DNA of 64,000 nt from Actinoplanes sp. SE50/110. GTDB lineage: Bacteria; Actinomycetota; Actinomycetes; Mycobacteriales; Micromonosporaceae. The notes beneath the pieces are model-generated. The model saw nothing but the letters and a program-made list of their open reading frames with translations. It was not told where the DNA came from and did not search any database. Location: NCBI RefSeq assembly GCF_900119315.1, contig NZ_LT827010.1, positions 882,501-946,500 on the forward strand, in the 5' to 3' direction. Shown piece after piece: positions 8,785 to 17,059 of the stretch (the first letter of the stretch is position 1; every line of letters starts with the position of its first letter). The translations under genes and the position numbers were made by a program.

Positions 8785-9879
8785 TCAGCCGGCGTCGCGC
8801 AGCAGCTGCGCGGCCTTCTCCGGGACGACGTCGCTGACGAAGGCGCCCATCGCCGACTCCGAGCCGGCCAGGAACTTCAGTTTGTCGGCGGCCCGGCGGA
8901 TGCTGAAGATCTGCAGGTGCAGGTAGCCGAGGTCGCGGCCCTCGCCGACGACGGCCTGGTGCCAGGCCGAGATGTAGGGCATCGGCTTGCCGAACAATCC
9001 GTCGAACCGGCGCAGCACATCGAGGTAGAGCGGGGCGAGCGCGTCGCGTTCCTCGTCGGTGAGCGCGGGCAGGTCGGGGACCTGTCGGTGCGGGGCGATC
9101 TGCACCTCGAACGGCCAGCGGGCGGCGGCCGGCACGTACGCCGTCCACAGCTCGTTGGCGGCGACCACCCGGACCTTCGCCTCCTGCTCGGCGGCGAGAA
9201 CGTCGGCGTAAAGGTTGCGCCCGCCGGTCCGCTCCGCGTGCTTGGCGGCGGCCCGCAGCATGGCGGCGGTGCGCGGCGGCACCATCGGGTACGCGTAGAT
9301 CTGCCCGTGCGGGTGGTGCAGTGTCACCCCGATCTCGACGCCCCGGTTCTCGAACGGGAAGACCTGGGCGACGCCCGGCAGCGCGGACATCTCGGTGGTC
9401 CGGTCGGCCAGCGCGTCGATCACGGTGCGCACCCGGGCCGGCGGCAGCGCACCGAACGAGCTGTTGTGGTCGCTGGTGAAGCAGACCACCTCGCAGCGGC
9501 CCAGCCCCGGCTTGACCGGCACCATGTCGGTCAGCTCGGTGATGTCGCCGCCCGGCACCTCGCGGTAGCTGAACGACGGGAACTGGTTCTCGAAAACCAC
9601 GACGTCGTAGTCCGGCGCCGGGACCTCGCTGGCGAACCGCGACGAGCTCGGGCACAGCGGGCAGGCGTCGGACGGCGGCAGGAAGGTGCGGGTCTGCCGG
9701 TGCGCGGCGACCGCCACCCACTCGTCGACCAGCGGGTCGTACCGCAACTGGGACGCCGGCGGCGGTGGTGGCAGCTCGCGGGTGTCCGGGAACGCCGAGC
9801 GGCTGGAATCGGCCTTCTCGTCGAAGTAGATGAGCTCGCGCCCGTCGGAGAGTGCGACGGTCGAGCGGAAGAACGTCAC
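8785..9879 (-). CDS. galT: Galactose-1-phosphate uridylyltransferase
   Basis: 364 residues. It exchanges UDP between UDP-glucose and galactose-1-phosphate in the Leloir pathway. The active-site motif H-P-H-G-Q-I-Y-A-Y-P is at residues 189-198, with His191 the expected uridylylated nucleophile. C-P-L-C at 73-76 is the zinc-binding pair. The GTG start overlaps the stop of the upstream DeoR gene by four bases. No galK or galE is adjacent. UDP-sugars could feed the neighbouring polysaccharide genes (inference). Confidence 0.95.
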   Translation of the reverse strand: MTFFRSTVALSDGRELIYFDEKADSSRSAFPDTRELPPPPPASQLRYDPLVDEWVAVAAHRQTRTFLPPSDACPLCPSSSRFASEVPAPDYDVVVFENQFPSFSYREVPGGDITELTDMVPVKPGLGRCEVVCFTSDHNSSFGALPPARVRTVIDALADRTTEMSALPGVAQVFPFENRGVEIGVTLHHPHGQIYAYPMVPPRTAAMLRAAAKHAERTGGRNLYADVLAAEQEAKVRVVAANELWTAYVPAAARWPFEVQIAPHRQVPDLPALTDEERDALAPLYLDVLRRFDGLFGKPMPYISAWHQAVVGEGRDLGYLHLQIFSIRRAADKLKFLAGSESAMGAFVSDVVPEKAAQLLRDAG

Positions 9880-10652
9880 TGGGGGTTCACCACCACGAGT
9901 TCAGGAACGGTTTCGGTGAGCAGGGTGCGGGTGGCGGTGTCCAGGCCGTCGTCGGTGATCAGCACGTCGGCCCGCTCCAGCGGGACGATCGACGAGATGC
10001 CGACCGTGCCCCACTTGGTGCTGTCGGCGAGCACGACCAGACGCTCGGCCGCCTCGACCAGGGCGCGGTTGACATCCGCCTCCATCAGGTTGGGGGTGGT
10101 GTAGCCGGCCCGCTCACTCATCCCGTGCACGCCGAGGAACAGCATGTCCAGGTGCAGGGTGCCGATCGCGGCCACCGCGACCGGGCCGACGAGCGCGTCG
10201 GACGGGGTGCGGGTGCCGCCGGTCAACACCACGGTCTGGTCGGGCCGGCCGGCGCGGTAGAAGACGTCGGCGACCGGGATCGAGTTGGTCACCACGGTCA
10301 GCGACGGCACGTCGACCAGCCGCTGCGCGAGCACCGCGGTGGTGGTGCCGGCCGAGAGGGCGATCGCGTCGCCGGGCGAGACCAGGGCGGCGCCCCGGGC
10401 CGCGATCGCGGCTTTCTCGTCGCGCTGGCGGACCGACTTGGCGGCGAAGCCCGGCTCGTGTGCGGAACCGGGGCTGACCGTGGTCGCACCGCCGTGTACC
10501 TTCGCGAGCAGCCCGCGGTCGGCCAGGGCTTCCAGGTCGCGGCGGATGGTCATGTCGGAGACGCCGTACTCGGTGGCGAGCTCGCTGACCCGGACGCCGC
10601 CGGTGGCGCGGACCCGGTCGAGGATCGCGGCTTGGCGTTGCTGGGCCAACAT
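9876..10652 (-). CDS. DeoR/GlpR family transcriptional regulator
   Basis: 258 residues. The N-terminal DeoR winged helix (about 3-57) has V-S-D-M-T-I-R-R-D-L in the recognition helix. The C-terminal DeoRC sugar-phosphate sensor has the S-A-G-T-T-T and L-T-G-G motifs. The ATG at 10652 is preferred to TTG at 10658 because GGTGGA sits 8 bases before it. It is cotranscribed with galT (4-base overlap) and probably controls galactose use. The candidate operator at 10691-10706 lies just upstream. Confidence 0.9.
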   Translation of the reverse strand: MLAQQRQAAILDRVRATGGVRVSELATEYGVSDMTIRRDLEALADRGLLAKVHGGATTVSPGSAHEPGFAAKSVRQRDEKAAIAARGAALVSPGDAIALSAGTTTAVLAQRLVDVPSLTVVTNSIPVADVFYRAGRPDQTVVLTGGTRTPSDALVGPVAVAAIGTLHLDMLFLGVHGMSERAGYTTPNLMEADVNRALVEAAERLVVLADSTKWGTVGISSIVPLERADVLITDDGLDTATRTLLTETVPELVVVNPQ

Positions 10653-10690
10653 CAGCAATCCACCATCTTCTGCCGTGGGTTCCGCACTAA

Positions 10691-10706
10691 TTCAAACACA
10701 CTTGAA
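10691..10706 (-). promoter_or_regulatory. Candidate DeoR operator
   Basis: The inverted repeat TTCAA-ACACAC-TTGAA lies 39 bases before the DeoR start in an otherwise AT-richer stretch. Position and symmetry fit autoregulation of the deoR-galT pair. Confidence 0.45.
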
Positions 10707-10743
10707 CAGTACCGCCTGCTCGGGTGTGCGCGAAAGAGTGACT

Positions 10744-11658
10744 TCAGATACCACGTCCTCGCTTGTGCAGCGCTGAAAGCACATTCTCCACCTTCACCGC
10801 TCCGGTCATCGCGGCCAGCGCGATCGCGGTCCGGGGTTCCTTCCAGTTCGCCCGCACCGCCTCCTTGCTGAACTGCCAGGCCTGGCTGCGGTTTCCGGTC
10901 GCCGCCGACCAGCAGGCGAGCTGTCCGTACACCCGGGCGGCCCCCGGGCGGCAGCCACTGATCTCCGGGTGCCGCTGCATCATCCAGCGCAGCGAGGAGA
11001 TCTTGGTGGCGTACTCGTACGCGTAGTGCGAACTCCGGCCCCACAGCACCTGCACCAACGGCTCGTCCAGATGCACGATCGGCGAGCGGCGCGCCGCCCT
11101 GAGCAGAAGATCCCAATCCTCGTTCTGGCTGCCCGGCGCATCCTCGGCGACCAGGCCCACCGCGTCCTCGGCCAGCGCCTCCCGGCGGATCAGGAACGAT
11201 GACGAATGCAGCATCGCCATCCGGGACCGGGCCAGGTCGTCGACCGTCACCCGGCTCCGGCCGGCCAGCCGCGGCGTGGTGTGCCCCTCGAACTCCACCT
11301 CGATGGCGCAGGTGGCGAATTCGGCGTCCGGCTCGGCCAGCAGCGCGGCCACCTGGCGACGCAGCTTGTCCGGCAGCCAGCGGTCGTCGTCGTCACAGAA
11401 CGCCACCAGCTCGGTGTCCAGGGCCAGCACCCCGGTGTTCCGGGCGCCGGCCAGGCCGGCGGCCCGCCAATTCGTCAACACCAGCACCGGTACGCCGTCG
11501 GTCTGCGCCAGCAGGTAATCCGGCTCGGTCTGGTCGTAGACGACGACCACCCGAAGCTCACCCGGATATTTCTGGGCGCGCACCGCGGCGATCGACCGTC
11601 GGACCAGCTCGGGGCGGTTCCGAGTGGGGATGACGACCCCGACCGACGGCCAGTTCAT
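10744..11658 (-). CDS. Family 2 glycosyltransferase
   Basis: 304 residues. The GT-A fold begins at once: V-G-V-V-I-P-T-R-N-R-P-E-L-V-R-R. The metal-binding acidic cluster C-D-D-D-D-R-W-L is near residue 95, and the catalytic-region acidic motif is in Q-N-E-D-W-D-L-L. It transfers a sugar from a nucleotide donor to an unknown acceptor at the cytoplasmic face. The ATG at 11658 overlaps the stop of the sulfotransferase gene (ATGA), so the two are co-translated. It probably builds part of the repeat unit of the nearby polysaccharide. Confidence 0.9.
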   Translation of the reverse strand: MNWPSVGVVIPTRNRPELVRRSIAAVRAQKYPGELRVVVVYDQTEPDYLLAQTDGVPVLVLTNWRAAGLAGARNTGVLALDTELVAFCDDDDRWLPDKLRRQVAALLAEPDAEFATCAIEVEFEGHTTPRLAGRSRVTVDDLARSRMAMLHSSSFLIRREALAEDAVGLVAEDAPGSQNEDWDLLLRAARRSPIVHLDEPLVQVLWGRSSHYAYEYATKISSLRWMMQRHPEISGCRPGAARVYGQLACWSAATGNRSQAWQFSKEAVRANWKEPRTAIALAAMTGAVKVENVLSALHKRGRGI

Positions 11659-12587
11659 CGTGACTCCTGCGGGTTCAGGGGGTAGCCGTACGCGCGGAGC
11701 ATCGGCGCGCACACCGCGCCGACCAGGCGGCGCTGCACGGTCGGCAGGGCGCGGACCCACGCGTCGTCGTGCCGCAGCGGCAGCCGGCCCACGGTGAACC
11801 GCATCGGGTTGCCGGCCGCGCTGTGCCCGGCCCGCAGGTCGGCGTGCCCCGGGCGCAGGAAGTCCAGGTCCTCGGGGTGCAGGGTGAGCCCGGCGAAATC
11901 GGCCAGCCGGATCAGCGCGGCCCGCGGGTCGGCCAGGAACTCCTCGTAGCGGATCCGGCGGACCGGCACACCGCGGCGGGCCAGCAGCCCGAAAGCGGCG
12001 TTGTGCGCGTTCCAGAGCAGCGCCGACCGGCCGGGGGAGTAGCGGGTCATCTCCTGCGCGCCGTCGGTCTCCGGGCGGGCCACCCGCTTGGTCCAGGAGT
12101 ACGCGACGCCGCGCGCGTCCCGGACCACGTGCAGCACCCGCAGATCCACCTGGCCGGCCGCGCGCAGCACGTGCGCCAGGGCGGAATGCTTGGACGAGTC
12201 GACGACCAGGTCGGCGCCGGACACCTCGGCGGCCGCGGCGTACACCTTGGCGTAGTAGCCGGCGTACTCCCGCACCGCGGCGCCCGGGTGGGTGGTCGCG
12301 GCCAGCCGCGGGATGTGCCGGGTTCGCTCCACCGCGTCCCGCAACGCGTGCACCCGGTCCACGTCGACGTTGTTCCAGCCGTCGAAGGCGTGCTTGCCCA
12401 CCCGTTTCCAGAAGTCGCAGCCGGAGAACCGCTCCCCGCACCCGCAGCGTTCGTCGTCGCGTAGATCGCGCTGCCACAGGTGGACGACCTCACCGAGCGC
12501 GCAGACCCCGGGCAGCTCACCGAGCAGGCGTTCCACGAGCGTCGTGCCGCTTCGCCCTAATCCGCCCAGAAATAGCACTTGTGCCAC
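11655..12587 (-). CDS. Sulfotransferase (PAPS-dependent)
   Basis: 310 residues. The 5'-phosphosulfate loop is G-G-L-G-R-S-G-T-T-L at residues 8-17. The 3'-phosphate-binding region is V-V-R-D-A-R-G-V-A-Y-S-W near residue 157. A C-G-C-G pair of cysteines near residue 50 is unusual and could be structural. It moves sulfate from PAPS to a sugar hydroxyl or similar acceptor. It is translationally coupled to the glycosyltransferase and divergent from the WecG-like gene. Together with the PAPS synthase-like gene at 24 kb it supports a sulfated glycan. Confidence 0.88.
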   Translation of the reverse strand: MAQVLFLGGLGRSGTTLVERLLGELPGVCALGEVVHLWQRDLRDDERCGCGERFSGCDFWKRVGKHAFDGWNNVDVDRVHALRDAVERTRHIPRLAATTHPGAAVREYAGYYAKVYAAAAEVSGADLVVDSSKHSALAHVLRAAGQVDLRVLHVVRDARGVAYSWTKRVARPETDGAQEMTRYSPGRSALLWNAHNAAFGLLARRGVPVRRIRYEEFLADPRAALIRLADFAGLTLHPEDLDFLRPGHADLRAGHSAAGNPMRFTVGRLPLRHDDAWVRALPTVQRRLVGAVCAPMLRAYGYPLNPQESR

Positions 12588-12605
12588 TTTGGCCCGCCTT
12601 CAATC

Positions 12606-12629
12606 GTTTCGCTCTGGTAACGAGTGAAG
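12606..12629. promoter_or_regulatory. Imperfect palindrome in a divergent promoter region
   Basis: TTCGCTC-TGGTAAC-GAGTGAA (6 of 7 pairs) lies between the divergent sulfotransferase and WecG-like genes. It is centred in the 62-base gap and could be an operator for both, but the evidence is symmetry only. Confidence 0.25.
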
Positions 12630-12649
12630 CAGGCAAAAGGAGGCGTCAG

Positions 12650-13888
12650 GTGGTTATCGAGGCTTTCGACCGCGTGCACCTGGGTGGCACCGGCATCGAC
12701 CGGATCACCGAGGACGAGGTGGTGGCGGTCGTCCGCGACGCCCTCTCGCACGGCCGCGGCGGCCGCATCATCACCCCGAACGTCGACATCCTGCGCCGCG
12801 CCGCCGAAGACCCGGCCGCCCGCCGCCACCTCGACGACGCCGACCTGATCGTGGCCGACGGCATGCCCCTGATCTGGGCCAGCCGCCTCGGCGGCGTCCC
12901 CCTGCCCGAGCGGGTGGCCGGCAGCAGCCTGATCTGGACCCTCTCCGAGGGCCTGGGCCGCGACACCCGCTCCATCTTCATCCTCGGCGGCACCCCCACC
13001 CCGCGAACCCTGCACGCCCTCCCCGGCCCGGCCTCGTCCTCCCCGGACCGCGCGCTCGCCGCTCTCCGCGACCCGGCCTCGTTCACCACCCCGGACCGCG
13101 CGTCCGCCGCCCCCGGCGACCGTTCGTTTTCCGCCACCCCCGACCGCGCATCGTCCACTGCCCCGGGCCGCCCGTTTGCCGTCCTTTGCGATCGCGCGCC
13201 TTCCGGCGCCCCGGACCGCGACTTCTCGGCTCCGGGGACCGCTGCCGCCCCCGCCACCGAAACGCTGGTCTGGAACTCCCTCTCCGGCGAAACCTGGACG
13301 GCGAATGTCCCGGTCGCCGAGTCCGTCACTCGGCGCCCGCCTGCCGCGCCGACGTCGGGCGATATCGTGCCGGCCGACCCGGCCGCGGAAGCCCCGATCG
13401 TCGGCGGCCGGGGGTCCGCGCCCGCCACCGGCGTCACGGTCCGGGACGTGCGGGCGTCCGGCGCGGTCCGGGCCGCGGTGCGCCTCGCCACCGCGAACCC
13501 CGGCCTGCGGATCGCCGGCGCGCTCAGCCCCCCTTTCGGTTTCGACGACGACGAGAACACCTACGCCGAGGTCTGCGCCCGGGTCACCGCCGCCCAGCCG
13601 GACCTGGTCTTCGTCGGCCTGGGTTTCCCCAGGCAGGAACAGGTCATCGAACGCCTCCGCCGCGACCTCCCGGCCACCTGGTTCGTCGGTTGCGGCGCCG
13701 CCATCAACTTCGTCGCCGGCGACATCCACCGCGCCCCGCGCTGGATGCAACGCACCGGCCTCGAATGGGCCCACCGCCTCACCACCGAACCTCGCCGCCT
13801 GGCCCGCCGCTATCTGCGCCACGACGCTCCATATGCCCTCCGCCTCCTGGCCCGGGCCCGAGCTCGCCGCCGCTCCCGCCGCGCCTGA
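12650..13888 (+). CDS. WecG/TagA/CpsF-type glycosyltransferase with large internal insertion
   Basis: 412 residues from the GTG at 12650, which has the strong RBS AAAGGAGG six bases upstream. The N-terminal part (I-T-P-N-V-D-I-L, A-D-G-M-P-L-I-W-A-S) and C-terminal part (L-S-P-P-F-G-F, F-V-G-L-G-F-P-R-Q-E) are the two halves of a WecG/TagA transferase, which adds a ManNAc-type sugar to a lipid-linked GlcNAc. Family members are about 240-260 residues. Here about 150 residues of Pro/Asp/Arg/Ala low-complexity sequence (roughly 118-265, with recurring P-D-R-A) split the domain after S-I-F-I-L-G-G-T-P. The frame stays open throughout. Confidence 0.85.
   Translation: MVIEAFDRVHLGGTGIDRITEDEVVAVVRDALSHGRGGRIITPNVDILRRAAEDPAARRHLDDADLIVADGMPLIWASRLGGVPLPERVAGSSLIWTLSEGLGRDTRSIFILGGTPTPRTLHALPGPASSSPDRALAALRDPASFTTPDRASAAPGDRSFSATPDRASSTAPGRPFAVLCDRAPSGAPDRDFSAPGTAAAPATETLVWNSLSGETWTANVPVAESVTRRPPAAPTSGDIVPADPAAEAPIVGGRGSAPATGVTVRDVRASGAVRAAVRLATANPGLRIAGALSPPFGFDDDENTYAEVCARVTAAQPDLVFVGLGFPRQEQVIERLRRDLPATWFVGCGAAINFVAGDIHRAPRWMQRTGLEWAHRLTTEPRRLARRYLRHDAPYALRLLARARARRRSRRA
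12999..13440 (+). repeat. Low-complexity insertion inside the WecG-like gene
   Basis: Irregular repeats around CCCCGGACCGCGC encode the P-D-R-A segments. They resemble the GC-rich arrays found between genes in this window, rather than the flanking conserved coding sequence. The boundaries are estimated from where family conservation stops and resumes. Confidence 0.6.
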
Positions 13889-13937
13889 CCCGCCATCCCG
13901 GAGCGCCTGCACCGCCCGCCCGAGGTCGCCCGTCCGC

Positions 13938-14099
13938 GACGGCCCCGCTCGCCGGGAGTCGCCCGACGGCCCCGCTCGCCGGGAGTCGCCCGACGGCCCC
14001 GCTCGCCGGGAGTCGCCCGACGGCCCCGCTCGCCGGGAGTCGCCCGACGGCCCCGCTCGCCGGGAGTCGCCCGACGGCCCCGCTCGCCCGTAGTCGCCC
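13938..14099. repeat. 27-bp tandem repeat, six copies
   Basis: The unit starts GACGGCCCCGCTCGCCGGGA and ends GTCGCCC. The first five copies are identical and the sixth has changes near its end. There are no spacers, so it is not a CRISPR array. It lies in the gap between convergent genes. Confidence 0.9.
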
Positions 14100-14173
14100 G
14101 CCCGGGACCCCCGCCCGGGACCGCCCGGGACCCCCGCCCGGGACCGCCCGGGACCCCCGCCCGGGACCGCCCG
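14100..14173. repeat. 23-bp tandem repeat, about three copies
   Basis: Copies of CGGGACCCCCGCCCGGGACC plus GCC follow directly after the 27-bp array. They contain internal CCCGGG palindromes. Confidence 0.8.
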
Positions 14174-14200
14174 GAAGGACCGACCGCCCGCGGTCGTGCG

Positions 14201-14740
14201 TCAGGGGATCGGGCCGCGGCGGGTGACGGAACGCCGCCCGCGCGGGCCGGCCAACCCGCGCGGCGAACCGCAACGGACCATCGTGGCCGGCGGCGCGTCG
14301 ATCAGCGGCTGGGCGTGGTCGGCATCCGAATACCCCGCCTGCCAGGGGAACCGGTTTCCCGGGTCGGGCCAGACCAGCTGTTGCAGGCGGACCCGCCGCC
14401 CATACCGCGCGAGGGCGGCGCCCGGCCACAGTTCCGCGGTCGGCGACCCGTTCAGCAGCACCACGTCCTGCTCGACGATCAGATCGGTCACCCGTCGCCC
14501 GTGCCGGAACCGGGCGCCCTCCTCGTGCACCCGCCCGGCCAGCTCGTTGAGCAGCTGGTGGGCCAGGTCGGGCGGCAGCCCGGCGATGATCAGCTCCGGG
14601 TGGCTGTCGGCGGTCAGCCCGACCGTGTAGGCGAACGGCGCCACGTCGTCGGCCGCTTCCTCGTCGGTGGGCACCACATGCACCACGGCCCAGCCGAACT
14701 GCTGGATGATCTCGGTCTGCTCACGGAAGAAGTCGGACAT
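14201..14740 (-). CDS. DUF4262 family protein
   Basis: 179 residues. The body (F-G-W-A-V-V-H-V-V-P-T, F-A-Y-T-V-G-L-T, H-P-E-L-I-I-A-G-L) matches the DUF4262 family as I recall it; its biochemical role is not established. The ATG at 14740 is chosen over an upstream in-frame ATG at 14800 because AGGGGGCC precedes it and the family starts there. The C-terminal ~25 residues are arginine-rich and may be an extension into repeat-derived sequence. It is divergent from the VOC gene. Confidence 0.75.
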   Translation of the reverse strand: MSDFFREQTEIIQQFGWAVVHVVPTDEEAADDVAPFAYTVGLTADSHPELIIAGLPPDLAHQLLNELAGRVHEEGARFRHGRRVTDLIVEQDVVLLNGSPTAELWPGAALARYGRRVRLQQLVWPDPGNRFPWQAGYSDADHAQPLIDAPPATMVRCGSPRGLAGPRGRRSVTRRGPIP

Positions 14741-14845
14741 CGCGGGGCCCCCTGGCTCGGTGCTGACGGACAGCGGGGCGCCGGACGGGGCCGGCACCAC
14801 TGAGCCTCACTATGGAACACATGTACGACACTTTTCCGGGACTCG

Positions 14846-14869
14846 TTAGCAGTACGAGCGTACTGTTAA
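14846..14869 (+). promoter_or_regulatory. Palindromic operator over the VOC promoter
   Basis: TTAGCAGTACG-AG-CGTACTGTTAA is a near-perfect inverted repeat (10 of 11 pairs). Its core CAGTACG/CGTACTG is shared with the icd promoter site at 6540-6555. It overlaps a good extended -10, TGT-TAAAGT (14864-14872), so a bound repressor would block the promoter. It lies between the divergent DUF4262 and VOC genes. Confidence 0.6.
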
Positions 14870-14878
14870 AGTCTTCGC

Positions 14879-15253
14879 ATGACCTTCCGCATCGACGACC
14901 TGCACCACGTCCAGCTCCTGATCCCGCCCGGCGGCGAACCGGTGGCCCGCGCCTTCTACAGCGGCGTCCTCGGCATGGCCGAGATCGTCAAGCCCCCGGT
15001 CCTGGCCGCCCGGGGCGGTTGCTGGTTCCGCGCCGGCGGCTGGGAGGTCCACCTCAGCCCGGTCCCCGATTTCGCCCCGGCCACCAAGGCTCACCCCGGC
15101 GTCCTCGTCCGCGATCTCGACGCCCTGGCCGAGGTCCTGACCTCGGCCGGCCACCCGGTCGAGCGGGATCCGCACTTCCCGGGCCACCACCGCCTCTACT
15201 CCGCCGACGGCCACGGAAACCGGCTGGAGTTCCTGGAGCCCATCCGGAGTTGA
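14879..15253 (+). CDS. VOC-fold (glyoxalase/bleomycin-resistance-like) protein
   Basis: 124 residues. It has the typical single VOC module: D-D-L-H-H-V-Q-L-L-I at the start, A-R-A-F-Y-S-G-V-L-G-M-A-E near 25, and N-R-L-E-F-L-E-P at the end. Metal ligands could be His11 or His12 and the late Glu. The substrate cannot be read from sequence. The -10 TAAAGT ends seven bases before the ATG, so the mRNA may be leaderless. Expression is probably controlled through the overlapping palindrome. Confidence 0.85.
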   Translation: MTFRIDDLHHVQLLIPPGGEPVARAFYSGVLGMAEIVKPPVLAARGGCWFRAGGWEVHLSPVPDFAPATKAHPGVLVRDLDALAEVLTSAGHPVERDPHFPGHHRLYSADGHGNRLEFLEPIRS

Positions 15254-15254
15254 T

Positions 15255-15308
15255 GCCGCGGCCGGAGAGCAGGCCGCGGCCGGAGAGCAAGCCGCGGCCG
15301 GAGAGCGG
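15255..15308. repeat. 18-bp tandem repeat, three copies
   Basis: Three copies of GCCGCGGCCGGAGAGCAG or a one- or two-base variant begin one base after the VOC stop. They fill the gap before the convergent GH26-like gene. Confidence 0.85.
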
Positions 15309-15321
15309 TCCCGAAAACCCC

Positions 15322-16329
15322 TCAGCGCCCGACGTTGAAGTAGGGATCCTTGGCGAGCGCGTGGAACGCCTTGAAAGCCGCCTTGTCCCCGCTCAGCTGG
15401 AACTGCTGGTTGGGCCCGTTCCCCGTCGGGTCCGACTCGAAATAGGCGACCGCTTTGATCTGCCGGTTCGCCTTGAAGGTGCGTTCCGCGTCGCGCAGCC
15501 ACGCCGCCCGGTTCGCGGATCCCCAGGCTTTCGCCACCCCGAACTCCCCGATGATGATCGGTTTCGGCCGTTGTGCCGCCCACTGCAGGAAGGGCCCCAT
15601 GAGTTGCCCGATCGGCTGGAAGTCGGCGCCGGCGTAAACGTCCACGCAGGTCCAGTCCACCTGATCGTCGCCCGGGTAGAACTGCTGGGCATCCCCGCGC
15701 TGGAAGCCTTCGGCGGTCGGGCACCACACCCAGGACACGTTGTCCGCGTGCTCCCGCTGGAAGATCGCCCGCACGTACTTCCACGCCGCGATGTAGTCGG
15801 CGCCGGACCACATGGTGGCCCGCAGGTTGGGCCGGTCCATCTCCCAGCGCATCCGGAGCAGCACCGGCCGCCCGATCCTCCGGATCGCCTCGGCCTGCTG
15901 CCGGATCAGCCGGTCGTGTTCGCCGTCCAGGATGGACCGGTTGTCGCCGGTCGCCCAGCTGATCATCAGCGACTGCCCCTGAGCCAGGAACTCCTGATCG
16001 GATTCGGTCCCGACCATCTGGTCGAAGCGACGATACGTGTTCAGGATGTCGAGCCGGCGACCCAGCGACGCCTCCAACGTGTCGACCGCTTCCAGGCGCC
16101 CGATGTGGGTGAGCTGGTCCGGCTTGATCCAGGCGCCGACGTACGCCCCCGTCGCCGGAGGCGTGAACGGTCCGGCGGCGAACGGACCGTCCTGCACCGC
16201 GATGGCCGGCGGCCGCGCGGTCAGGTCCGGCGACGGCGGCGGCGCGGGATTCCCGCGGTGGCTGCCACTGCAGGCGGACAGGATGAGGAGTACGCCGACG
16301 AGCACCCCGCCGAGCCCGGCCCTACGCAT
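15322..16329 (-). CDS. GH26-like glycosidase lipoprotein
   Basis: 335 residues. The signal peptide ends in lipobox L-S-A-C with Cys20 as the lipidation site, followed by a Pro/Ser linker. The TIM-barrel domain has the acid/base candidate Glu163 in R-M-R-W-E-M-D and the nucleophile candidate Glu262 in I-I-G-E-F-G, the two GH26 positions. It would act on beta-glycans outside the membrane. It is the last gene of the polysaccharide operon and overlaps the methyltransferase gene by 8 bases. A role in trimming or releasing the polymer is inferred. Confidence 0.82.
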   Translation of the reverse strand: MRRAGLGGVLVGVLLILSACSGSHRGNPAPPPSPDLTARPPAIAVQDGPFAAGPFTPPATGAYVGAWIKPDQLTHIGRLEAVDTLEASLGRRLDILNTYRRFDQMVGTESDQEFLAQGQSLMISWATGDNRSILDGEHDRLIRQQAEAIRRIGRPVLLRMRWEMDRPNLRATMWSGADYIAAWKYVRAIFQREHADNVSWVWCPTAEGFQRGDAQQFYPGDDQVDWTCVDVYAGADFQPIGQLMGPFLQWAAQRPKPIIIGEFGVAKAWGSANRAAWLRDAERTFKANRQIKAVAYFESDPTGNGPNQQFQLSGDKAAFKAFHALAKDPYFNVGR

Positions 16330-17059
16330 GGACCCGCCGCGCCGTGTACAGCACGTTCACCGCGTAACCGTCGGTGCCGGGCAGCCGCCGGGCGGCCGCG
16401 TCGGCGAGCCGGGCCAGCCGGTTGTCGTGCAGGGACGGGGTGAGCATGGAGAAGCCGCGCCGTTCGACGATCTCGAAGCCGTGCCGGTCGAGCAGCGCCG
16501 CGACCTCCTCGTGGGAGAGCTCGGCGAACCAGCGTTCGCCCTGGTGCCGCCGGGCCCGCAGGTGCCGGACGGAGCCGGCGTTGCCGTGATTCTCGACGAC
16601 GAGCAGGCCGGAGCCGCGGTGCGGCAGGGCTTTCGCGGCGAAGGCGAGCGCCCGGTCGCGGACCGTGTCGTCCACGTTGAGCAGCAGCCGGAAGATGGTC
16701 ACGATGGCCGGGAAGCCGGCCGCGACCGGCGCCGGGACCGGTCCGTCGATCGACACCCGGTGCCAGTACGCGCGGGAGCCGACCTCGGCCGCTTTCGTCA
16801 TCATCTCGGCCGACGTGTCGTATCCGTGCGCTTCCCGGACCAGGCCGTGCAGGGTGCGGATGGCCCGCCCGGTGCCGCAGGCGAAGTCGTGCTGGACCGG
16901 CGGGTGCTGACCCTCGAATTCGCGGCGGACCAGGGCACGCAGGTAGTCGCGCTGCCGGTCGTTGATGCGGGACGCGTAACTGTCCGGCGCGTACGTGATC
17001 GACTCGTACTTCTCGACCGCCTCGGTGTCCTGGAACACCTCGGTGTAATCGCTGGTCAA
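16322..17059 (-). CDS. SAM-dependent methyltransferase
   Basis: 245 residues from a TTG start that overlaps the flippase stop (TTGA) and has AGGAGG four bases upstream. The class I motif I region is H-D-F-A-C-G-T-G-R-A-I; G-Y-D-T-S-A-E-M-M follows as motif II. It is probably a sugar or polysaccharide methylase, by operon context. No ATG start exists near the family N-terminus (T-S-D-Y-T-E-V-F), so TTG is the best choice. Confidence 0.82.
   Translation of the reverse strand: MTSDYTEVFQDTEAVEKYESITYAPDSYASRINDRQRDYLRALVRREFEGQHPPVQHDFACGTGRAIRTLHGLVREAHGYDTSAEMMTKAAEVGSRAYWHRVSIDGPVPAPVAAGFPAIVTIFRLLLNVDDTVRDRALAFAAKALPHRGSGLLVVENHGNAGSVRHLRARRHQGERWFAELSHEEVAALLDRHGFEIVERRGFSMLTPSLHDNRLARLADAAARRLPGTDGYAVNVLYTARRVHA

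Larger units (their letters stand above)
13889..14200. other. Gene-free gap filled by tandem repeats
   Basis: 312 bases between the convergent WecG-like and DUF4262 genes. Nearly all of it is occupied by two tandem arrays. No gene is visible. Confidence 0.7.

Noticed and set aside
13938-14099. CRISPR-like direct repeats
   Set aside because: Units are contiguous with no spacers and no cas genes nearby; it is a simple tandem array.
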